Shown in pieces: positions 1 to 7,839 of a stretch of DNA of 64,000 bases (positions are counted from its first letter, which is position 1; each line of letters opens with the position of its first letter). The translations under genes and the position numbers were made by a program. Source of the DNA: HKST-UBA85 sp035654775. GTDB lineage: Bacteria; Bacteroidota; Bacteroidia; Flavobacteriales; Flavobacteriaceae. Under the pieces are notes generated by a model, which saw nothing but the letters and a program-made list of their open reading frames with translations, was not told the DNA's origin and did not search any database. Location of the stretch: NCBI GenBank assembly GCA_035654775.1, contig DASRWB010000066.1, positions 1 to 64,000 of the forward strand. Reading direction: 5' to 3'.

Positions 1-1
1 T

Positions 2-205
2 CAAGGAAGCTATATCTTGTTTGATGCCGGCGGCAGATTGGTTGAGATAAATATTGTAATAGAAAACGACCCAAATTTTGGATCGGGAAAAGGGAAAATA
101 GAATACTTCTATGAAGCGTGTTCGGTAAACGTGCCCGATGCTGTGGAGAAGAAAATGCCCGGACAGGATTTATTTAAAAAAGGGCTGGAGACAAATAAAA
201 ATTAA
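2..205 (+). CDS. 3' end of an unidentified gene (left-truncated)
   Basis: An open frame runs in from the left edge with no stop and ends at TAA 203-205, giving the last 67 residues of a protein. The visible part is hydrophilic, begins QGSYILFDAGGRLVEI and ends in a lysine-rich tail. It contains no membrane segment and no T9SS sorting tail. The internal TTG at 17-19 could in principle be a start, but the coding frame continues upstream of it, so truncation by the window edge is more likely. I do not recognise the family. It lies 31 bases upstream of the first T9SS cargo gene on the same strand. Confidence 0.6.
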   Translation, partial: QGSYILFDAGGRLVEINIVIENDPNFGSGKGKIEYFYEACSVNVPDAVEKKMPGQDLFKKGLETNKN

Positions 206-213
206 TATAACGA

Positions 214-225
214 AACTGCTATTAA
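214..225 (+). repeat. 12-base leader motif, copy 1 (AACTGCTATTAA)
   Basis: This 12-mer sits 11 bases before the ATG of the first T9SS cargo gene. An identical copy at 1797-1808 precedes the second cargo gene. Either the leader was duplicated with the genes or both genes share a regulatory or ribosome-contact element. Confidence 0.4.
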
Positions 226-236
226 TCGATACTATT

Positions 237-1664
237 ATGAAATCACGTATTAACTTTAAAACCTCAATTTGCAGAATTATCTTTGTAATACCCTTAATGT
301 TCCTTGCACAGCCTACTCTTGTTAAAGATATAACACAGGGTTATTATGGTAGTCTTCCTATTAACTTGTTTACCTATAATGAACTTTTATATTTTTCAGC
401 AGAAGATAGTTACGGCACTAATTCTCCGGGCGGAATTAGTTACGGAAGAGAGCTATGGGTGTCTGATGGAACCCCGGAAGGTACGGTGCTGTTTAAAGAT
501 ATCAATCCAGGCTATGAGGGTTCCTGGCCAAATACTTTTTTTAGATTTTATGACACTGGAGATAATTCGCTGTATTTTGTGGCAAATTCAGGATCTGGGG
601 CTGAAATTTTTACCACAAATGGAACAGAATCAGCCACAAACCCAATAGGCATTATAGGAGTAGTAAAATCACCTGTTCAGTTAAATAGTTTAATATATTT
701 CATAACAAGTAATAATAAACTTTATCAATTTGACGGTACAATTTCTCAAGCAGTGACAGGTAGTGTGAATGAATTTATACAGCACGACCAAATAGTAGCA
801 CTAAACGGAATGATATACGCCTACTTGAATACTCCATCAGATATAGGTACTTATGGAACAGAACTTTATAGCTATAATCCAACTACCAATACTTTTCAAT
901 TAGTAAAAAATATAGGAGCTGGACCAATGAGTTCAGAAGTAAATAGAATGGTTGTTTATGCATCTAATATCTATTTTACTATACTTTCAGAATCACAGAT
1001 ATGGAAATCTGATGGTACAGAACAAGGAACTCAACCAGTTACTGAATTGGCTTCCCTTTCCGGATTTAATAACCCTTTTGTCTGGAATTCTACATTATAT
1101 TTTGAAGCTAATGATGGAACAGGATTTCAGCTTTGGGCTTATGCAGAATCGACAAACAGTTTGATTAATATCAGTCAACTTGACGGTGGCGCCAATCATA
1201 ATCCATCTGGTTTTGTTGCACTTGATGACTGGCTATATTACAGTGCAAAAGACAGTTATGATAATAATAAACATTTGTGGCGTACTAATGGTACAGAAAC
1301 ATTTCAATTAGACAATACATTATTCAACGTATCTAATTTAACTGTTTTTAATCAAAAAATATATTTCAGAGGGTCAAATGGAAGTAATGGAGATGAACTG
1401 TATGTATTTGATCCAATCTTATTGAGTGTAGAACCGTTTAACACACAAAAAGTAAGTGTTTACCCCAATCCTGTGTCCAAAACACTTTTTATATCTACCC
1501 AAGATGACATTCAAGAAGTTTTGCTTTACAATATGCATGGACAACAAATATTTATTAACAGTAATACAAGGTTCATAGACGTAAGTCAATATTCCCAAGG
1601 AGCCTACTTCTTAAAAATTATGACATCCAAAGGTCATGTAGTAAAAAGAATATTAATAAAATAA
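237..1664 (+). CDS. T9SS-sorted secreted protein with ELWxSDGT repeats
   Basis: A secreted or cell-surface protein of 475 residues. I chose the ATG at 237 (MKSRINFKTS) because it places a signal peptide (hydrophobic run IIFVIPLMFLA) at the N terminus; the longer open frame from 138 would bury it. The body carries repeats of the ELWxxDGTxxGT type: ELWVSDGTPEGT near residue 72, then IFTTNGTES, IWKSDGTEQGT, LWRTNGTET and a terminal ELYVFDP. Such repeats are common in Bacteroidota surface proteins, usually of unknown function and presumably beta-propeller-like. The C terminus (VYPNPVSKTLFIS through GAYFLKIMTSKG to KRILIK) is a classic type-A T9SS sorting domain, which directs passage across the outer membrane and attachment or release. 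No catalytic motif is visible. A vestigial second sorting tail follows immediately downstream. Confidence 0.85.
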   Translation: MKSRINFKTSICRIIFVIPLMFLAQPTLVKDITQGYYGSLPINLFTYNELLYFSAEDSYGTNSPGGISYGRELWVSDGTPEGTVLFKDINPGYEGSWPNTFFRFYDTGDNSLYFVANSGSGAEIFTTNGTESATNPIGIIGVVKSPVQLNSLIYFITSNNKLYQFDGTISQAVTGSVNEFIQHDQIVALNGMIYAYLNTPSDIGTYGTELYSYNPTTNTFQLVKNIGAGPMSSEVNRMVVYASNIYFTILSESQIWKSDGTEQGTQPVTELASLSGFNNPFVWNSTLYFEANDGTGFQLWAYAESTNSLINISQLDGGANHNPSGFVALDDWLYYSAKDSYDNNKHLWRTNGTETFQLDNTLFNVSNLTVFNQKIYFRGSNGSNGDELYVFDPILLSVEPFNTQKVSVYPNPVSKTLFISTQDDIQEVLLYNMHGQQIFINSNTRFIDVSQYSQGAYFLKIMTSKGHVVKRILIK

Positions 1665-1674
1665 AATTAAACAT

Positions 1675-1794
1675 GCTTCTGTCAATACTTTTCAAAAAGG
1701 ATTATATCTGTTAAAGATTCAAACGGATCAAGGAAAAATCACAAAAAAAAATGGTAATCAACTAAAATCAAATCCTATAAACGATTCTAAATAA
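1675..1794 (+). pseudogene. Vestigial T9SS C-terminal sorting tail
   Basis: Downstream of the intact cargo gene, in another frame, the DNA reads ASVNTFQKGLYLLKIQTD then QGKITKK before drifting into unrelated residues and a TAA at 1792-1794. The pattern kGlYllKIqtdqGkitkK is that of the last 25 or so residues of a T9SS type-A tail (compare QGAYFLKIMTSKGHVVKR in the gene just upstream). No start codon or upstream domain accompanies it, so it looks like the decayed 3' end of a deleted or recombined cargo gene. The match is short, and chance resemblance is possible. Confidence 0.6.
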
Positions 1795-1796
1795 TA

Positions 1797-1808
1797 ACTG
1801 CTATTAAC
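1797..1808 (+). repeat. 12-base leader motif, copy 2 (AACTGCTATTAA)
   Basis: Identical to 214-225. It follows the stop of the vestigial tail by two bases and precedes the ATG of the next cargo gene by 17 bases. Its position suggests that the leader was copied along with a tandemly duplicated cargo gene. Confidence 0.4.
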
Positions 1809-1825
1809 CAATAAAATTTTTAATT

Positions 1826-3550
1826 ATGAGAAAACTATTTATTCTTTGCTTTCTGTGTTTACTACCTCTTAGCATTAAGGCACAGGAATCTTTTTGTGAA
1901 ATACAAAGTGTAAATCAAAGATGCGTTACAACACCTCTACAAGTTTGCCTGGAAATGGAATTCATTACAGAAGGTGGAACATACCCTAAACAGCTTGTTA
2001 TTGAGACTTCAAGCAACATGATTTTTTTTTCCATAGAGAATCAAGGACTTCAACTTCTTACAATATGTGATTCCTTTGAAGTTGGAAATATAAACCTATT
2101 TATTACTGAAGATGAAATCAATTTAACACCTTGCAATGAACCGTTGGTTTTTTCTGTTGCTGATTGTAGTACTTTGGATAATGATAACGATGGATATACA
2201 GCAGATGTAGATTGTAATGATGATAACGCATCTGTCTATCCCGGCGCAGAAGAAATCTGTGATGGTCAAGACAATGATTGCAATGGTGCTGTCGATGAAG
2301 GATTAGAAACTACAGACTATTACTGGGATGCAGATTTAGATGGCTATGGTAACCCAAACCTAATTGCACCTAATCGTTGTGCTTCGCCTGGCGGAAGATA
2401 TGTTGAAGTTGCCGGAGATTGCGACGACAGCAATGCGGCTATCCATCCCGGAGCCACAGAGATTCCCGACAATGGCATAGATGATGACTGCAATCCCGCA
2501 ACGCCGGACAGTGCATTGGATATAGATAACGACGGCGACGGACAAACCGAAAACGAGGGCGATTGCGATGATACCAATGCCAATGTTTATGCAGGCAACA
2601 CCGAAATCCCGTATAATGGAGTAGACGACGACTGTAATCCCACGACACTAGACGACGATTTGGATGGCGACGGTTATCCACAAGCCACCGATTGTGACGA
2701 CAGCAATACTGCGGTCAATCCCGGAGCCACAGAGATTCCCGACAATGGCATAGATGACGACTGCAATCCGGAAACTCCTGATTCAGATGAATGTTTATTA
2801 GATAGTGATAATGATGGCACTCCGGATTGTTATGATGAATGTCCAAATGACAGAAAAAAGATTGCACCTGGTGATTGCGGTTGCGGAGTCATGGACAGAG
2901 ATAGAGATAATGACGGAGTAGCAGACTGCAATGACGTATGTGATAGAGCAGATGACACTATTGATGTGGATAATGATAGAATTCCAGACTGTATAGATCC
3001 TTGTATTGGAGATTCAGATTCTGACAATGATGGAATAGCAGATTGTAACGATTTATGTCCCGGGCAAAATGATACGCTGGATTCTGATGGAGATTCAGTC
3101 CCGGATTGTCTTGATATTTGCCCTGAAGATCCTGAAAATTTATGTGCAAACAATCCTTGTGCAATAGGAGAAGTATTAATTTGTCACGCTAGAAATAATG
3201 GAACTTTTATTGAAATGTGTGTAAGAGAAAATCAGTTGCAACGTCATCTCGATCATGGTGATACGCTGGGTACGTGTGCCACTTTTGCCAAAACCGAAAC
3301 GCCTCACTTAAACCTTTATCCCAATCCGGTAAGTAAAATACTAACAGTTAATTTAGAACATGTCAACTTCAAAAATGCTTCAATAAGCCTATTCAATGCG
3401 TATGGTACCAAAGTATACCAAAGTCGTATTAAAGACAATCAGGAGATTAAAATTGATGTAGAAAAAGAAATTAAAGTAAGCGGACTATATTATTTAGTTG
3501 TTGAAAATGAAGATCTTAGAATCATAAAAAGAGTTGTCATTTCTAATTAA
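1826..3550 (+). CDS. T9SS-sorted secreted protein with MopE-type and TSP3-type calcium/metal-binding repeats
   Basis: A secreted protein of 574 residues. The signal peptide is clear (MRKLFILCFLCLLPLSIKAQ). After a short beta-rich region (about 20-115) come MopE-type repeats (about 118-325) of the form DxDxDGY..DCDDxNxxxxPGAxEIxDNGIDDDC, and then thrombospondin-type-3-like repeats (about 325-445; DSDNDGIADCNDLCPG). Both classes present acidic loops expected to bind calcium or other metals. Residues about 446-485 form a small Cys/His-rich module with ICHA and HLDHGDTLGTC, a pattern I have seen as an uncharacterised motif in Bacteroidota surface proteins. The last 80 residues are a T9SS type-A tail (NLYPNPVSKIL to IIKRVVISN). 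The MopE part is visibly richer in G and C than the flanks. The role is probably structural or adhesive; no enzyme motif is seen. Confidence 0.85.
   Translation: MRKLFILCFLCLLPLSIKAQESFCEIQSVNQRCVTTPLQVCLEMEFITEGGTYPKQLVIETSSNMIFFSIENQGLQLLTICDSFEVGNINLFITEDEINLTPCNEPLVFSVADCSTLDNDNDGYTADVDCNDDNASVYPGAEEICDGQDNDCNGAVDEGLETTDYYWDADLDGYGNPNLIAPNRCASPGGRYVEVAGDCDDSNAAIHPGATEIPDNGIDDDCNPATPDSALDIDNDGDGQTENEGDCDDTNANVYAGNTEIPYNGVDDDCNPTTLDDDLDGDGYPQATDCDDSNTAVNPGATEIPDNGIDDDCNPETPDSDECLLDSDNDGTPDCYDECPNDRKKIAPGDCGCGVMDRDRDNDGVADCNDVCDRADDTIDVDNDRIPDCIDPCIGDSDSDNDGIADCNDLCPGQNDTLDSDGDSVPDCLDICPEDPENLCANNPCAIGEVLICHARNNGTFIEMCVRENQLQRHLDHGDTLGTCATFAKTETPHLNLYPNPVSKILTVNLEHVNFKNASISLFNAYGTKVYQSRIKDNQEIKIDVEKEIKVSGLYYLVVENEDLRIIKRVVISN
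2417..2770 (+). repeat. Tandem MopE-module DNA repeats
   Basis: Three modules begin with GATTGCGA/GATTGTGA at 2417, 2561 and 2690. The first and third share a long, nearly identical stretch around CCCGGAGCCACAGAGATT (from about 2447 and 2717), while the middle copy has diverged. This is consistent with module duplication inside the cargo gene. Confidence 0.7.
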
Positions 3551-3560
3551 AAACAAGTTG

Positions 3561-3594
3561 TACAGTAAGGTTACTGAAATGTAGCCTTACTGTA
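3561..3594 (+). terminator. Probable terminator after the MopE-repeat gene
   Basis: Inverted arms TACAGTAAGGTTA (3561-3573) and TAGCCTTACTGTA (3582-3594) pair at 12 of 13 positions around an 8-base loop, 11 bases after the stop codon. The U-tract is weak, so this may instead act as a 3'-end stabilising hairpin. Confidence 0.55.
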
Positions 3595-3643
3595 TTCTAT
3601 GTAAAATTTTGTAACTTAAAAACCTAAAAATCAATTTAATATT

Positions 3644-4615
3644 ATGATGAAACAAAAAATGAAACTTTACTCAACGGCTTTCTTCATCACAGCTTTACTA
3701 ACTTTTAGTTGTAAAAATGAAAAAAAAACTGAACCTGTTGAAGAAACAAAAACCGAAGAAATTGAAGTGGTTGAAGAACCTTCCAATGTAATAGACATTG
3801 TAACCCGAAGTATGGAATTTATCACTAAAGATACCATTACTTCAGGTTGGAATACCTTTAGATATCAAAACCTTTCTAACGAAACCCACTTTTTTTTAAT
3901 GGATAAATATCCCGAAGGAAAAAATGTACAGCACGCAATAGAAGAAGTCGCTCCGGTTTTTGATGAAGGCATGGAACTTTTAAATCAAGGCAGGAAAGAA
4001 GAAGGTTTAGCAGCTTTTGGGAAATTGCCTGACTGGTTTGGAGATATTGTATTTATGGGAGGTTCAGGTTTAATAGGGCCAAATAAAACAGCAGAAACGA
4101 CTATAAAATTAGAACCGGGATATTATATCATGGAGTGTTATGTGAAAATGCCAAACGGAAAGTTTCACACCTCTATGGGAATGGCAAAACCTATTATTGT
4201 AGGCGAAACAGACAGTGGAAATTTGCCTCCGGAAGCCACCGTGAATATTACGGTCTCTAATACCGATGGAATTACATACGATAAAGAAATCACCAAAGGA
4301 AATCACGTATTTTCCGTATTTTATAAAGAACAGAAGCATCATGAAAACTTTATGCAGCATGATGTTAATTTGGCAAGGTTGGATGAAAATGCCAGTATCG
4401 TTGCCTTGGAAAAATGGATGAACTGGGCAGATCCCAAAGGATTAATTACACCCGTACCTGAAGGTGTAACGTTTTTAGGCGGGGTAAATGAAATGCCGGC
4501 AGGAAGTACCGGCTATTTTACTGTAGACCTACAGCCGGGCAGATATGCATTTATTTCAGAAGTACCAAATTCTAAAAGCAAAGGATTGCTTAAAACTTTT
4601 GAAGTCAAAGAATAA
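3644..4615 (+). CDS. Lipoprotein of unknown function, possible cupredoxin-like region
   Basis: Residues 1-23 are a lipoprotein signal with lipobox LTFS-C (lipidated Cys23), followed by an acidic/lysine-rich linker (KNEKKTEPVEETKTEE) typical of surface-tethered lipoproteins. The rest, about 270 residues, is predicted to be beta-rich. Around residues 155-185 the segment LEPGYYIMECYV..HTSMGM has a Cys-x(n)-His-x(n)-Met order resembling type-1 copper loops, and the second half has a similar edge strand (LQPGRYAFISEVP) lacking Cys and His. A copper-binding or redox role is inference only. It is monocistronic, with hairpins on both sides. A purely structural periplasmic lipoprotein remains equally possible. 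Confidence 0.7.
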   Translation: MMKQKMKLYSTAFFITALLTFSCKNEKKTEPVEETKTEEIEVVEEPSNVIDIVTRSMEFITKDTITSGWNTFRYQNLSNETHFFLMDKYPEGKNVQHAIEEVAPVFDEGMELLNQGRKEEGLAAFGKLPDWFGDIVFMGGSGLIGPNKTAETTIKLEPGYYIMECYVKMPNGKFHTSMGMAKPIIVGETDSGNLPPEATVNITVSNTDGITYDKEITKGNHVFSVFYKEQKHHENFMQHDVNLARLDENASIVALEKWMNWADPKGLITPVPEGVTFLGGVNEMPAGSTGYFTVDLQPGRYAFISEVPNSKSKGLLKTFEVKE

Positions 4616-4642
4616 GGAATTATAAAGTGTCATTAAAAGTTG

Positions 4643-4677
4643 AAAAAGAGAAGTGGGTAACTGCTTCTCTTTTTTTA
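4643..4677. terminator. Bidirectional terminator between the lipoprotein gene and ribB
   Basis: AAAAAGAGAAG (4643-4653) and CTTCTCTTTTT (4664-4674) pair perfectly. There are T-runs on the plus side and A-runs on the other side, as expected between two convergent genes. The 3' arm overlaps the last bases of the ribB frame. Confidence 0.8.
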
Positions 4678-5832
4678 GTAGCCCACGGTTTCCACAATTT
4701 CCAAACCATAACCTATCATACCTACTCTGGGTTTTTGTTCACTATTGGTCATCAGGCGTAGTTTGTGAATATTGAGGTCGTGTAATATTTGAGCCCCGAT
4801 ACCAAAATCTTTAGTATCCATTTTTATATTGGGTGCCTTTACCAATGTACTGCCATCTTGACTATCTTTTAAAATACTTAGTCGGTTTAGCAAATCGGTA
4901 GTCTGACTTTGTTGATTAATGAATATAATAGCACCTTTCCCGGCATCAGTAACAACCTTAAACATATCATCCAGTTTCTTATCGGCATTGTTAGTTAATG
5001 TGCCTAAAATATCATTATTGACAAGGGTTGAATTTACACGAGTTAATATGGCTTCTTGTGCGTTCCACGTGCCTTGGGTTAAAGCGATATGTATTTGATT
5101 ATTAGTGGTTTGTTTGTATGCTCTTAAACGAAAACTTCCAAATCGGGTTTGAATCTCAAAATCTTCTACTTTTTTAATTAAGGAGTCGTGTTGCATGCGG
5201 TAGGCTACCAAATCTTCAATGGAAACAATCTTTAAATCAAAATTTTTAGCTACTTCCATAAGATGTGGTAAACGTGCCATAGTGCCATCAGCATTCATTA
5301 TCTCAACAATAACGCCGGCAGGTTTTAATCCTGCCAAACGCGCAAAGTCTATAGCAGCTTCTGTATGCCCGGTACGTCTTAAAACACCACCTTCTTTAGC
5401 GACCAAAGGAAAAATATGTCCGGGTCTTGCCAGTTCAAAGGGTTTTATGTTGGGATCGATAAGTGCTTTAATGGTTTTGGCCCGATCTGCGGCAGAAATA
5501 CCGGTAGTGACTCCGTTGCCTCTTAAATCTACCGATACGGTAAAGGCTGTTTCCAGCGGATCGGTATTGTTGCTTACCATCATGTTGAGCTCTAGTGCCT
5601 TGCATCTGCTTTCGGTTAAAGGTGCACAAATGAGTCCACGACCATGAGTGGCCATAAAGTTTATCATTTCCGGGGTTACTTTTTCGGCTGCTGCCACGAA
5701 ATCGCCTTCATTTTCTCTATCTGCATCATCAACCACAATAATGACTTTTCCGTTTCTAATATCTGAGATAGCTTCTTCTATGGAGTTGAGTTGTATCATT
5801 GTATTTGGTAATGTGTATTCTTTAACAATCAT
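4675..5832 (-). CDS. ribB: 3,4-dihydroxy-2-butanone-4-phosphate synthase fused to a degenerate GTP cyclohydrolase II domain (RibBX-like)
   Basis: Riboflavin synthesis, cytoplasmic. Residues about 12-210 are a full RibB domain that makes 3,4-dihydroxy-2-butanone 4-phosphate from ribulose 5-phosphate; VVDDADRENEGDF, ATHGRGLICAPL and GHTEAAIDFARLAGL are all present. Residues 215-385 align with RibA, but where an active cyclohydrolase has the zinc motif of RVHSxCxTGD...RCDCG this protein reads RVNSTLVNNDILGTL then TNNADKKL, so all three zinc cysteines are gone. The C-terminal IGAQILHDLNIHKLRLMTN and GYGLEIVE are retained. The RibA half is therefore probably catalytically dead and perhaps regulatory, and a separate RibA would be needed elsewhere. 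It is last in the minus-strand run, 18 bases after the permease gene. ATG codons at 5832 and, 11 codons in, 5799 are both plausible starts. Confidence 0.92.
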   Translation of the reverse strand: MIVKEYTLPNTMIQLNSIEEAISDIRNGKVIIVVDDADRENEGDFVAAAEKVTPEMINFMATHGRGLICAPLTESRCKALELNMMVSNNTDPLETAFTVSVDLRGNGVTTGISAADRAKTIKALIDPNIKPFELARPGHIFPLVAKEGGVLRRTGHTEAAIDFARLAGLKPAGVIVEIMNADGTMARLPHLMEVAKNFDLKIVSIEDLVAYRMQHDSLIKKVEDFEIQTRFGSFRLRAYKQTTNNQIHIALTQGTWNAQEAILTRVNSTLVNNDILGTLTNNADKKLDDMFKVVTDAGKGAIIFINQQSQTTDLLNRLSILKDSQDGSTLVKAPNIKMDTKDFGIGAQILHDLNIHKLRLMTNSEQKPRVGMIGYGLEIVETVGY

Positions 5833-5850
5833 GATGCAAAGATATTGCTC

Positions 5851-7830
5851 TTATTTAAAAGATTGATAAGTAATTTGCTTTAAATCGGCTTGCAGACGCT
5901 CTTTGATATAAGTGTGAAGGATTGGATATGCCAGGTAACCTACTAGCAAAAGAAATACATTTGGGAATCTACTTTGTAAATTACTGAAAGAATAAAAGTG
6001 CTTTAAGATTTTGACTGAAATTAAATAATACAGTAAAGAGATACTCCCGAACACTAGGGTTAATTGTATTGTTGCATTGGCCATTGCGTTTAGGTTGTTG
6101 TTCTCTAAAACAAAATATAAAACACCTAAGGAAAGAGCTAACAAGTAAAATACAACCGAAAATTTAGCATAGTCGGTGTAGTCTTTTTTATAATTTAATG
6201 GTTTTGTAAAAGAAATCGGTAAATGCATTTTGTTTAATTCGAAATCATTAGGGGCAAACCCTCGTTCTTTTAAAATGTCATATATCAATGGCTTGTCGGA
6301 GTTATGAAAGCCATTTTCCACCGGATTTTTAAAAGTTTCAATTAGGTTTTCATTGTCCAGTTTTTTTAACTGTTTGATAACTTTATGTGCATTGCTGTAT
6401 TCAGAGCTTGTGTTGTTTTTAAAAGGAATAAATTTTTTAAAGGGTTCGATGAAATTTTCAAATTCAAATAAACCTCGGTCTGCAGTAGCGCGCCGAGTAA
6501 GGTAAATACTTAACGGCAGCATAATTATGGTAGAAAACCAACTGGCAATTACCGGATTTAAACTTCCATCTTTGGCGCTGTTTTTGGCAAAAATCCCAAT
6601 GAAATGATAGGTGAGAAACAATAAAATGGCTATTACCATTGGTAACCCAATACCACCTTTTCGAATAATAGCACCTAAGGGTGCGCCAACAAAAAACAAG
6701 ATGATACAGGCAAACCCAAGGGCAAGTTTTTCATGAAGTGCAATAATGTGCTTGTTTAACCAAGAGGTTGATAATTTTAAGCTGCGCTCTTTGTTGCTTA
6801 TAATCTGGTTTGTACTTTTTACGGAGTTTAATGAAAGGTCTATAACGTTTAGACTTCGTTCGGCAGTGAAAAGGTCAAGGAGATTAGTGCTGGTTGTGTC
6901 TGATTTTTTTTGCAGATTTTTATTGATGTTATCTACACGGGCTCGGTTGTAAAGCGTGGTGGCAAAGTCCGTGTAATCTTTGTTTTGTTTTTGCTGAAGC
7001 GAATCTATGGTATAGTTTAGGTCTTTTATATTCAGCATGTTGTATTTGTCTGAATAATTTTTTTCTTCTAAATCTACTTTGTTTAGTTCAGACAAGTCAA
7101 TGTTAATAGTATAGGTTTTAAATTCGCTTTTTTTGAAAGGACGTTTAAGTCTGTCTTTATATTCTTTTGGCGGTGTATCGTCGTAGTAATTTCCTTTGTG
7201 TAAAATAAGTTTAAGTACTTCGCTGTTTTCATTGCTAACCAGTTCGCCTGTTTCAGATTTAATGGTCGTAAAATTCCCTAATCTGTTGGAGTTTTTTTGG
7301 TGTAAAACGACACCTTTCAGGTACTGACCTCTGTCTCCACTTTTTTCATCAACTTTAATGGTGATATTTCCTATTTCGTTGAATTGTCCTTCGGCAATAA
7401 CCATGGCAGGTTTTAATTTGGCAATATTTTTTCTAAGGTTGTACGAATTGTATTCAGCCCAAGGAATTACATTATTAGAAAAGAAAAAGGTAATGGCCGC
7501 CAGAATAACAATAAAAATACTTAATCCGGCCATGGCGCGATGTAACGATATGCCGGTAGATTTCATGGCGGCAAACTCATAGTTTTCAGCAAAATTTCCA
7601 AAAACCATTATAGAGGCCAGTAAAATGGTTAACGGAAGTACTAAAGGGATAAGCTTTGGAGCAAAGTAAATTAAGAATTTACCAACCACAAAAATATCTA
7701 AGTCTTTACCTGCCAGTTCCTTGATATACAGCCAGATGGTTTGTAAAACAAAAATAAGCATGAGTATAATAAACACACTTAAGAAAGTTTTTAAATAGGT
7801 GGTTAATATGTAACGATCTAGTATCTTCAA
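5851..7830 (-). CDS. LptF/LptG family permease with a C-terminal membrane extension
   Basis: An inner-membrane permease of the YjgP/YjgQ family, which works with LptB/LptC to extract lipopolysaccharide from the inner membrane. Core: TM segments at about 13-37, 53-78 and 101-122, a periplasmic beta-jellyroll domain (about 125-350), then TMs at about 367-388, 394-415 and 427-447. The family is normally about 360-400 residues; this protein is 659. The extra part has a charged stretch (450-550) and three more hydrophobic segments (about 557-575, 588-606, 622-641) that look membrane-spanning. It starts 9 bases downstream of lolA and ends 18 bases before ribB, so it is probably co-transcribed with both. 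Whether it functions as LptF or LptG cannot be told from this window. Confidence 0.88.
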   Translation of the reverse strand: MKILDRYILTTYLKTFLSVFIILMLIFVLQTIWLYIKELAGKDLDIFVVGKFLIYFAPKLIPLVLPLTILLASIMVFGNFAENYEFAAMKSTGISLHRAMAGLSIFIVILAAITFFFSNNVIPWAEYNSYNLRKNIAKLKPAMVIAEGQFNEIGNITIKVDEKSGDRGQYLKGVVLHQKNSNRLGNFTTIKSETGELVSNENSEVLKLILHKGNYYDDTPPKEYKDRLKRPFKKSEFKTYTINIDLSELNKVDLEEKNYSDKYNMLNIKDLNYTIDSLQQKQNKDYTDFATTLYNRARVDNINKNLQKKSDTTSTNLLDLFTAERSLNVIDLSLNSVKSTNQIISNKERSLKLSTSWLNKHIIALHEKLALGFACIILFFVGAPLGAIIRKGGIGLPMVIAILLFLTYHFIGIFAKNSAKDGSLNPVIASWFSTIIMLPLSIYLTRRATADRGLFEFENFIEPFKKFIPFKNNTSSEYSNAHKVIKQLKKLDNENLIETFKNPVENGFHNSDKPLIYDILKERGFAPNDFELNKMHLPISFTKPLNYKKDYTDYAKFSVVFYLLALSLGVLYFVLENNNLNAMANATIQLTLVFGSISLLYYLISVKILKHFYSFSNLQSRFPNVFLLLVGYLAYPILHTYIKERLQADLKQITYQSFK

Positions 7831-7839
7831 GGGATAAAC

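Noticed and set aside
138..236. N-terminal extension of the ELWxSDGT-repeat gene
   Set aside because: It overlaps the preceding gene, lacks the signal peptide at its start, and the ATG at 237 gives a proper exported protein.
2344..3164. Several antisense frames over the MopE/TSP3 repeats
   Set aside because: They mirror the repetitive Asp/Asn codons of the real gene and have Ser/Pro-rich low-complexity translations with no homology.
3160..3285. Cytochrome-type CxxCH haem site in the MopE/TSP3 protein
   Set aside because: The segment has CH pairs but no CxxCH motif.
5219..5866. Plus-strand frames opposite ribB
   Set aside because: Shadows of a strongly conserved minus-strand gene; composition is not that of a real protein.
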